Shown piece after piece: positions 54,334 through 61,203 of a DNA stretch of 64,000 nucleotides. The DNA comes from Sulfurospirillum sp. GTDB taxonomy: Bacteria > Campylobacterota > Campylobacteria > Campylobacterales > Arcobacteraceae. Position numbers and translations under genes: made by a program. Below the pieces are notes generated by a model. The model saw nothing but the letters and a program-made list of their open reading frames with translations, had not been told where the DNA came from and did no database searches. Each line of letters starts with the position of its first letter. The stretch's first letter is position 1. The DNA is taken from NCBI GenBank assembly GCA_030491005.1, contig JAKZMJ010000001.1:124001-188000 (forward strand). Direction: 5' to 3'.

Positions 54334-55395
54334 CTAATCTAAAATAAAAAGTGAGATTTCATCTGCTAATAAATAGTTTTTATTATAAATGCGTTTATTT
54401 TTTTCTATGACTTTATTTTCATCTATTAATATCTGTACTTTTTTAAGCTCATTTGAATTTAAAATATTTTTCACTACTCCATTTGAACATCTAAAACCTA
54501 ATAATACTTTTTCAGTTTTGATATCACTTGTACTTAAATACTCTTTTTCATACTTCAAAGGATTATTAATATATTCTTGTATGTCTTTTTTAGGATAATA
54601 TCTAACACTATTCATACAAGCAACGGCACCAGCCCCAATACCCAAGTAATCATCATATTCCCAATATCCAAAATTGTGCTTAGATTGATCTTTTTTATCT
54701 TTTGAAAAATTAGATATCTCATATTGATTAAAACCTAAAGTTTTTAAATAATCAAATATTTCATAAGATAAATCTTCGTCATCTATTTTGATTTTTTTCT
54801 TATTAAAGAACTTTGTACCTTCTTCTATTATTAAAGAATAAGCACTTAGATGATTAATCTCCAAGCTTTGTATGATATCAAAGTCTTTTTTTAAAGATGC
54901 GAATGTGTCGTTATGTACCCCATAAATGATATCGCAATTAATAGCTTGAAAACCTATAAATTTTGCATTTTCTATAGCACTTATAGCACTTTTTGCTTTG
55001 TGTGATCTTCCTAAGAATTTTAATTTATCATCATTAAAACTTTGAACTCCAAAACTTATTCTATTTACTCCTAAATTATACATATCTTGTAGCCAAGTTT
55101 TAGAAGCTGAATTTGGATTTGCTTCACTTGTTATTTCTGCATTTTTCATTAAAAATGGTTTTAATATAGAAAAAACTTCTTCATATTCTTGGGCATCAAT
55201 GCAAGAAGGAGTTCCACCACCAATGAAAACAGTTTTTAATTTATTATTGCTACAATAATGTTCTAAATCATTTTTTACTTGTATTTTTAGTGCTTTCATA
55301 TATTCTTTTTTCAAATGGAACATATCAACATATGAGTTAAATGCACAATAAAAACATTTGCTATCGCAAAATGGTATGTGAATGTATAAAAGCAA
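54334..55395 (-). CDS. hemW: HemW-like radical SAM protein (coproporphyrinogen III oxidase-like)
   Basis: 353 residues. The radical SAM motif IPFCDSKCFYC places the cluster cysteines at C10, C14 and C17; FIGGGTPS, TSEANPNS and ISFGVQSF are typical of the HemN/HemW group. True HemN has extra N-terminal residues that are missing here, so HemW, a heme-binding chaperone-like protein, fits better. It is divergent from rppH. Confidence 0.85.
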   Translation of the reverse strand: MLLYIHIPFCDSKCFYCAFNSYVDMFHLKKEYMKALKIQVKNDLEHYCSNNKLKTVFIGGGTPSCIDAQEYEEVFSILKPFLMKNAEITSEANPNSASKTWLQDMYNLGVNRISFGVQSFNDDKLKFLGRSHKAKSAISAIENAKFIGFQAINCDIIYGVHNDTFASLKKDFDIIQSLEINHLSAYSLIIEEGTKFFNKKKIKIDDEDLSYEIFDYLKTLGFNQYEISNFSKDKKDQSKHNFGYWEYDDYLGIGAGAVACMNSVRYYPKKDIQEYINNPLKYEKEYLSTSDIKTEKVLLGFRCSNGVVKNILNSNELKKVQILIDENKVIEKNKRIYNKNYLLADEISLFILD

Positions 55396-55444
55396 TTTTT
55401 AATCCTAAATAAAATATAATATCTAAGTTATTATAAGGAAAAAA

Positions 55445-55936
55445 TTGTTTATGCTTGATAAAGAGATAAAAAAACATAAAAATTATAGACCAAATGTCGC
55501 AGCAATTGTATTATCTGCTAAATATCCAGAGAAATGTGAGATATTAATAGCTTTAAGAACTGATATACCAGATACTTGGCAATTTCCTCAAGGTGGAATA
55601 GATAAAGGAGAGAGTGCCAAAGAAGCATTGTTTAGAGAATTAGAAGAAGAAATAGGTACAAATGAGGTTGAGATTATATCTTCTTATCCAAAATTAATAT
55701 CATATGATTTTCCTCCTACAATAGCTAAAAAAATGTATCCTTATGATGGTCAAGCACAACAGTATTATTTAGTAAAGTTAAAAAAAGGTGCAAAAATAAA
55801 TATAAATACAAAAAAACCTGAATTTGGTGCTTATAAATTTGTGGCTGTAGAAAATATTTATGATTACACAACTTCGTTTAAAAGAGAAGTATACAAAGAA
55901 GTTATTACATATTTTAAAAAACAAGGTTATATTTAA
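55445..55936 (+). CDS. rppH: RNA 5' pyrophosphohydrolase (Nudix)
   Basis: 163 residues from TTG at 55445 (AAGGA 6 bases upstream); ATG at 55451 is an alternative two codons in. The RppH signature YRPNVAAIVLS, WQFPQGGI and the Nudix box (about residues 50-72: GGIDKGESAKEALFRELEEE) are clear, as are GQAQQYYLVKL and the C-terminal FKREVYKEVI. It removes pyrophosphate from triphosphorylated mRNA to start decay. lysC follows after 13 bases. Confidence 0.92.
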   Translation: MFMLDKEIKKHKNYRPNVAAIVLSAKYPEKCEILIALRTDIPDTWQFPQGGIDKGESAKEALFRELEEEIGTNEVEIISSYPKLISYDFPPTIAKKMYPYDGQAQQYYLVKLKKGAKININTKKPEFGAYKFVAVENIYDYTTSFKREVYKEVITYFKKQGYI

Positions 55937-55949
55937 AGGATAAAAATAT

Positions 55950-57161
55950 ATGTTAAAAGTATTGAAATTTGGTGGTACTAGTGTAGGTAGTTTAGAGAAG
56001 ATAAAAAATGTTTCAAAAATTATTGAACAACAAAGAGATGAGGGACATGATATCATTGCTGTTGTGTCTGCTATGAGTGGTGAAACAAATAAATTATTAG
56101 AATATGCACATACATTTTCAAAAAAACCAAAAAAAAATGAACTTGATATGTTGTTAAGTACAGGAGAGAGAATCACTTCTTCTTTATTGTCAATAGTATT
56201 AAATGAACATAATTATAAAACTATTTCAATGAGTGGACGAAGTGCTGGAATTGTTACTGATGATAAGCATACTAATGCTAGAATTAAGTCAATAGATGTT
56301 CAAAATCTAAAAAATGAAATTAAAAATGGCAATATTGTTATAGTGGCAGGTTTTCAAGGAATTACACATAATACCAATAGGGTATCCACCTTAGGTAGAG
56401 GTGGTTCTGATTTAAGTGCTGTTGCAATTGCTGGTGCAATAAAAGCAGATCTTTGTGAACTGTATACAGATGTTGATGGTATTTATACAACTGACCCTAG
56501 GATTGAACCAAAGGCAAAAAAATTAAATAAGATATCATATGATGAGATGTTAGAATTAGCTTCATCAGGTGCAAAGGTATTACAAAATAGATCAGTAGAA
56601 ATGGCAAAAAAATTAAATGTTAATTTAATATCAAGAAGTAGTTTTACTCCTGATGTTGAAGGTACATTAATAACGAAGGAAGAAAATATTATGGAAAAAC
56701 CAATAGTAAGTGGTATTGCAGTTGATAAAGATCAAGTTCGTGTAGGAATGTTTAAGGTGTGTGATAAACCAGGAATTGCTGCTTCTATTTTTACTTCACT
56801 TGCAAATGAAGATATCAATGTGGATATGATTGTTCAAACTGTTGGAGTAGATGGAAGAACAGATTTAGATTTTACCATTCCTACAAATGATTTTGAAAAA
56901 TGTAAAATAGTTATGGAAGAATTTATCAAAGATACACAAAAGATTGATTACAATGAATTTATTTGTAAAGTATCAATAGTTGGAGTTGGAATGAAATCAC
57001 ATACAGGTGTTGCCGCAAAAGCTTTTTCAACTTTAGCACAAGAAGGTATTAATATTAGGATTATATCAACTTCTGAAATTAAAATCTCTATGATTGTTGA
57101 AGAAAAATATGCAGAATTAGCAGTACGAGCTTTACATGAAGCTTATAATTTGGATAAATAA
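55950..57161 (+). CDS. lysC: Aspartate kinase
   Basis: 403 residues, the size of monofunctional lysine-sensitive kinases. The N-terminal kinase domain has KFGGTSVGS, LSTGERITSSL and TLGRGGSDLSAVA; the C-terminal half has two ACT domains (VRVGMFKVCDKPGIAASIF; VSIVGVGMKSHTGVAAKAF) for feedback inhibition. First step of the lysine, threonine and methionine family. It lies directly before hobA, as often in Campylobacterota. Confidence 0.95.
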   Translation: MLKVLKFGGTSVGSLEKIKNVSKIIEQQRDEGHDIIAVVSAMSGETNKLLEYAHTFSKKPKKNELDMLLSTGERITSSLLSIVLNEHNYKTISMSGRSAGIVTDDKHTNARIKSIDVQNLKNEIKNGNIVIVAGFQGITHNTNRVSTLGRGGSDLSAVAIAGAIKADLCELYTDVDGIYTTDPRIEPKAKKLNKISYDEMLELASSGAKVLQNRSVEMAKKLNVNLISRSSFTPDVEGTLITKEENIMEKPIVSGIAVDKDQVRVGMFKVCDKPGIAASIFTSLANEDINVDMIVQTVGVDGRTDLDFTIPTNDFEKCKIVMEEFIKDTQKIDYNEFICKVSIVGVGMKSHTGVAAKAFSTLAQEGINIRIISTSEIKISMIVEEKYAELAVRALHEAYNLDK

Positions 57162-57162
57162 T

Positions 57163-57714
57163 ATGCAAGAATTTTTAAACTGGACAATTAACACTATTAG
57201 AACAGATAGATTATTAACCCCTTGGCTGGAAGAGAAAAAATATGAATGGACTCCTTTGGTTTCCAAGTTTATTGTAAATATTTTAGATAAAAAATCATCA
57301 GTTATTATACTAACAGATAATAATAGAGAATGGTTTTTACAATATATATTAACAAAAGTTAATGAAAAAAAAGCAAATCGTCCTTTTTTGCCTTTTTATG
57401 ATTTTAAATCTTTTTATGTAAATTTAGATACAAGTACATCTGAAGTAGATATAAACCTTATAAAAGATATGTTAGATATATCTTTTCCTAATGGTTATTG
57501 TTTTTGGTATATAGGAAGAAGCCAAGATATCAGAGCTAATATTGCAAAAGTTTCTAAAAATTCATTTTTATGGTTATTTGATGAAGAAACACAAGATGCT
57601 TTTAATTTAAATAGTAAAGATGAAGCATTAGATCTTAAATTACTTCAAATGTTTAGACTATTTAATAAAACATTAAGTGCCTCATTATTTGCTCAAATCA
57701 ATGTAGAGCATTAA
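57163..57714 (+). CDS. hobA: HobA, DnaA-binding initiation regulator
   Basis: 183 residues from the ATG at 57163 (MQEFLNWTINTIRTDR); the frame is open further upstream only across lysC. HobA is specific to Campylobacterota and scaffolds DnaA oligomers at the origin (a DiaA equivalent). The conserved start (W-x-INTIRTDRLLTPWLEEKKYEW) and ILTDNNREWFLQYIL are recognisable. It begins one base after lysC. Confidence 0.9.
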   Translation: MQEFLNWTINTIRTDRLLTPWLEEKKYEWTPLVSKFIVNILDKKSSVIILTDNNREWFLQYILTKVNEKKANRPFLPFYDFKSFYVNLDTSTSEVDINLIKDMLDISFPNGYCFWYIGRSQDIRANIAKVSKNSFLWLFDEETQDAFNLNSKDEALDLKLLQMFRLFNKTLSASLFAQINVEH

Positions 57715-57720
57715 GTATAT

Positions 57721-58380
57721 ATGTTAAAATCTAAGATTGAGACATCTTCTATATTAGTAGTTAATAATATTGATGAAACAATAGACTCTATTAATACTTT
57801 TTATAAAAAAAGCTCAATTAGAATAATAAGAAATATAGAAAAAGATGACTTTTTATTGGTCCAAGCGTCTGAAGTTATTAAAGAAGCCTATATATGTTCA
57901 AGTGAAACAAAATATATATTTCTTTGTGGACAGACATTTAGAAAAGAGGCACAAAACTCTTTATTGAAGATATTAGAAGAGCCTCCTTCTAATATAGTTT
58001 TTATTTTTATTATAAAATCAAAATCATCTCTTTTGCCTACAATATTCTCAAGAATACCTTATATCAATTTAAGAAAGTTCATAGCAATAGATGAGTCAGA
58101 TTTAGATATAAAAAAATTAGACTTAAAAGAGATATATTACTTCTTAAAGACAAATCAAAGAATAAATAAAAAAGAGGCAAAGAGTATAATTGAATCAATA
58201 TTACTTAAAATAAATATACAAAAAATTTGTTTAGATGAAGAAGAATTGCATTATTTTTCAAAATCTATTAAATTGCTTGAATTAAATACAAAACCTATAA
58301 ATATATTAACAATGCTATTACTTAGTTTATTAAATTCAAAGAATATAAATCTAAAATATAAGAACTCCTATGCCAATTAA
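57721..58380 (+). CDS. holB: DNA polymerase III delta' subunit-like protein
   Basis: 219 residues, short compared with E. coli HolB (334) but normal for this lineage. It has no Walker A, as expected of delta'. The sensor-like stretch QNSLLKILEEPPSNIVFIF matches clamp-loader subunits. Clamp-loader role inferred. It overlaps folP by 11 bases; the order hobA-holB-folP is conserved in relatives. Confidence 0.85.
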   Translation: MLKSKIETSSILVVNNIDETIDSINTFYKKSSIRIIRNIEKDDFLLVQASEVIKEAYICSSETKYIFLCGQTFRKEAQNSLLKILEEPPSNIVFIFIIKSKSSLLPTIFSRIPYINLRKFIAIDESDLDIKKLDLKEIYYFLKTNQRINKKEAKSIIESILLKINIQKICLDEEELHYFSKSIKLLELNTKPINILTMLLLSLLNSKNINLKYKNSYAN

Positions 58381-59167
58381 TCAAGTAAAAATTATGGGTA
58401 TTTTAAATGCGAATGAAGATTCATTTTATAAAAAAAGCAGATTTTCTTTTTCAAGTGCTAAAAATCAAATTTTATCTATGATTGAAGATGGTGCTGATAT
58501 TGTTGATATTGGTGCAGTTTCAAGTCGCCCTAAAAGTTTAAGCGTATCAAGTACAGAAGAACTAGAACGATTAAAAGATATTCTTGATTTAATAAAAAAA
58601 GAAAAGCTATATGAAAGAAGTATATTTTCTTTAGATTCATATAATCCAATAGTAGTAAAATATGCACTTGATTGTGGATTTAAAATCATTAATGATATAA
58701 GTGCTTTGCAAAATGATGAAGTAGCTAAAATAATTGGAGAATATAAAGCAAGTGTTGTTTTAATGCACATGCAAAATACTCCTAAAAATATGCAAGATAA
58801 TCCTAAATACGAAAATGTTCTTTTTGAAGTAAACAATTTTTTTAAAAAAAGAATATTGAAAGCAAAAAAGTTTAATATTGAAAATATTATTTTAGACCCA
58901 GGAATTGGCTTTGGAAAAACTTTGGAACATAATATTACTTTAATAAAAAACCTAGATTATTTTTTACATTTTGGATATGAGATTTTATTAGGTGCTAGTA
59001 GAAAGTCTATGATTTCTTTGATAATAGAAAGTAATGTAGAGCAAAGACAAGCAGGAACTTTAGCTATACACCTTGAAGCTGTTAATAAAGGTGCTTCAAT
59101 TATTAGATGTCATGATGTAAAAGAACATTTTCAAGCTTTGAGTGTTCAAGCTTGTATTAGATTATAA
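58370..59167 (+). CDS. folP: Dihydropteroate synthase
   Basis: 265 residues, TIM-barrel folate enzyme and sulfonamide target. Motifs are MGILNANEDSF (pterin loop, variant of NVTPDSF), DIGAVSSRP, INDISAL, LDPGIGFGKT and GASRKSMI. The pterin loop departs from the usual NVTPDSFSDGG, as in other Campylobacterota. Convergent with tyrA with a 6-base overlap. Confidence 0.9.
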   Translation: MPINQVKIMGILNANEDSFYKKSRFSFSSAKNQILSMIEDGADIVDIGAVSSRPKSLSVSSTEELERLKDILDLIKKEKLYERSIFSLDSYNPIVVKYALDCGFKIINDISALQNDEVAKIIGEYKASVVLMHMQNTPKNMQDNPKYENVLFEVNNFFKKRILKAKKFNIENIILDPGIGFGKTLEHNITLIKNLDYFLHFGYEILLGASRKSMISLIIESNVEQRQAGTLAIHLEAVNKGASIIRCHDVKEHFQALSVQACIRL

Positions 59168-59992
59168 TATTTTATGTAAAGAATTTGCTTTTTTCATCCA
59201 ATCATTCATTTTATCATAGTCATCGTTTTCAAGCATTGATTTTATGTTTTGAATATGTTCTTCAAAAAGATTTAAAGAAGAAAGAAGATTGTCTTTATTT
59301 TGTCTAAAGATATCTGTCCACATTTGTGGGCTAGATTTTGCGACCCTACTCATATCTTTAAAACCACCTGCTGCTAAGGCTATGATGGATTTAGGATCCT
59401 CCTTGCTCATTACAGTGTTTGCAAGGCTAAAAGATATGAGATGAGGTAAATGAGACATATAACAAGCATGAATGTCATGTTCTTTAGAATTCATTCTTAT
59501 GATTCTCATTCCTATTTTTTGAAATATTTTGTATACTTTTTTGATATGATAATCATCATTTTGTTCTAAATCACACAAAACAATAGTTTTGCCCTCATAC
59601 AAATCATTTATTGCAGCTTTTGGTCCAAATTTTTCATTTCCTGTCATTGGGTGAGCTGCTATAAAGTTTTTTCTAATACATTTTGGTATATTCTCAACGA
59701 TAATACTTTTAGTTGAACCAAAGTCTATGATACTTGTATTTTGGCTAATATCTTTTAAGTCATTCATCATAGCTAATATTGAATCAACAGGAATAGCTAA
59801 AATAATTAAATCTGATTTTTCTTTTAACTCTTCTAGGCTTAATATTTCATCTACTAGATTTAGTTTTTTTATTTCTTTTGCAGTTGTTTGTGATCTTGTA
59901 AAACCATATATTTTTTTTGCAATATCATATTTTCTAAGTGCTTTTGCAATAGAACCACCCATTAGACCTAGTCCTATAATTCCTATATTCAC
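59162..59992 (-). CDS. tyrA: Prephenate dehydrogenase
   Basis: 276 residues. NAD-binding start IGIIGLGLMGGSIAKAL, then DFGSTKSIIVE, AAHPMTGNEKFGPKAA (substrate-binding His and neighbours) and SHLPHLISFSLAN. It converts prephenate to 4-hydroxyphenylpyruvate for tyrosine. No ACT domain is visible. Divergent from rsmH. Confidence 0.93.
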   Translation of the reverse strand: MNIGIIGLGLMGGSIAKALRKYDIAKKIYGFTRSQTTAKEIKKLNLVDEILSLEELKEKSDLIILAIPVDSILAMMNDLKDISQNTSIIDFGSTKSIIVENIPKCIRKNFIAAHPMTGNEKFGPKAAINDLYEGKTIVLCDLEQNDDYHIKKVYKIFQKIGMRIIRMNSKEHDIHACYMSHLPHLISFSLANTVMSKEDPKSIIALAAGGFKDMSRVAKSSPQMWTDIFRQNKDNLLSSLNLFEEHIQNIKSMLENDDYDKMNDWMKKANSLHKIL

Positions 59993-60023
59993 TATTTATT
60001 CCTTTTTTTAAATATATTTTAGC

Positions 60024-60029
60024 TATTAT
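60024..60029 (+). promoter_or_regulatory. Putative -10 box of rsmH
   Basis: TATTAT following the T-rich stretch TATATTTTAGC, 28-33 bases upstream of the rsmH ATG, with an AAGGA ribosome site after it. It lies in the 64-base space between divergent tyrA and rsmH. Confidence 0.45.
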
Positions 60030-60056
60030 ACGATAAATAACTTAAGGATTATGTGA

Positions 60057-60959
60057 ATGCAAATTCCACATGTACCAGTATTGTACGATGAAATATTAAA
60101 TACATTTAAAAATATAAATAACTCTTATATTATAGACTGTACAACTGGTTTTGGTGGACATAGTTTTGGTTTATTATCTCTTAATAAAACTATAAAAATG
60201 ATTTGTAATGATCAAGATAAAGAAGCATTAGAATTTTCTAAATTAAGACTTAAAGAATTTAAATCAAGAATTATTTTTAAGCAAGGTAATTTTAAAAACC
60301 TTTTAGAAGATTATAAGCAATATGATATCAAAGGTATTTTTGCAGACATAGGTGTGTCTTCATTGCAACTTGATAAAACCAAAAGAGGTTTTGGCTTTAC
60401 TGGTGAAACCTTAGATATGAGAATGAATCAAAATCAAGACCTAGATGCTAATATTGTAGTAAACACATACTCACAAAATAATTTGGAAAAAATATTTAAA
60501 AATTATGGAGAAGTTAGAGAATACAAAAAAGTAGCTTCGTTAATTGTAGCTAATAGACCTTTTACATCTAGTAAGCAATTAGCTAGTTTAATACTCAAAA
60601 ATATGTATAAAAGCAAACTTCATCCTGCTACTCTTCCATTTCAGGCTATTAGAATTGAAGTTAATGATGAGTTAGGAGTTTTGGACAAATTGTTTAAATC
60701 TATTGAAGAATTAAAACCAAAAAACTGCCTTATTGCTATTATTTCTTTTCACTCTTTAGAAGATAAAATTGTAAAGAATTATTTTAAAAAGTGGACACAA
60801 TCTTGTATTTGTCCAATAATTGTATATAAATGCGAATGTGGTAATAATAATGCTTTAGGTAAGTTAGTAACAAAAAAACCAATAATACCAACAGTAAAAG
60901 AGATAAAAACTAATATTAGAAGCAGAAGTTCAAAATTAAGGATTTTTAAATTTGATTAA
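60057..60959 (+). CDS. rsmH: 16S rRNA (cytosine1402-N4)-methyltransferase
   Basis: 300 residues. The start HVPVLYDEIL, the SAM motif DCTTGFGGHSFG, FADIGVSSLQLDKTKRGFGF and the C-terminal ISFHSLEDKIVKNYF define RsmH (MraW). It methylates C1402 in the ribosomal decoding centre. Its 3' end overlaps the FtsL-like gene by 8 bases, the same neighbour order as mraW-ftsL in the division cluster of other bacteria. Confidence 0.95.
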   Translation: MQIPHVPVLYDEILNTFKNINNSYIIDCTTGFGGHSFGLLSLNKTIKMICNDQDKEALEFSKLRLKEFKSRIIFKQGNFKNLLEDYKQYDIKGIFADIGVSSLQLDKTKRGFGFTGETLDMRMNQNQDLDANIVVNTYSQNNLEKIFKNYGEVREYKKVASLIVANRPFTSSKQLASLILKNMYKSKLHPATLPFQAIRIEVNDELGVLDKLFKSIEELKPKNCLIAIISFHSLEDKIVKNYFKKWTQSCICPIIVYKCECGNNNALGKLVTKKPIIPTVKEIKTNIRSRSSKLRIFKFD

Positions 60960-61203
60960 ACTTAATTATAATAATTCTTTAATAATAGTGTCTAGTACTT
61001 TGATCATTGTTTTGTTTTTGTTTTTTCCTAAAATTTATTTGAGAAATAATATTTATTATGTAAGTAAAGATATCAATAAGATATATTCACATTATATTTC
61101 ATTAAAAGAAGAAAATAGATTTTTAGTTCAACAATTAGAAGATACAAAATTTAAAAATTTAATATATAATCCTTTGATTATTGACTTAAAAGAGCAAAAA
61201 TGA
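60952..61203 (+). CDS. Small bitopic protein, FtsL-like
   Basis: 83 residues with a TTG start inside the rsmH end. A short cytoplasmic N-terminus, one membrane helix (about 9-28, SLIIVSSTLIIVLFLFFPKI), then a periplasmic stretch with heptad-like spacing (DINKIYSHYISLKEENRFLVQQLE). Size, topology and position after rsmH suggest the divisome protein FtsL, but sequence identity in this family is too low to be sure by eye. It overlaps the RND gene by 4 bases. Confidence 0.6.
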   Translation: MIKLNYNNSLIIVSSTLIIVLFLFFPKIYLRNNIYYVSKDINKIYSHYISLKEENRFLVQQLEDTKFKNLIYNPLIIDLKEQK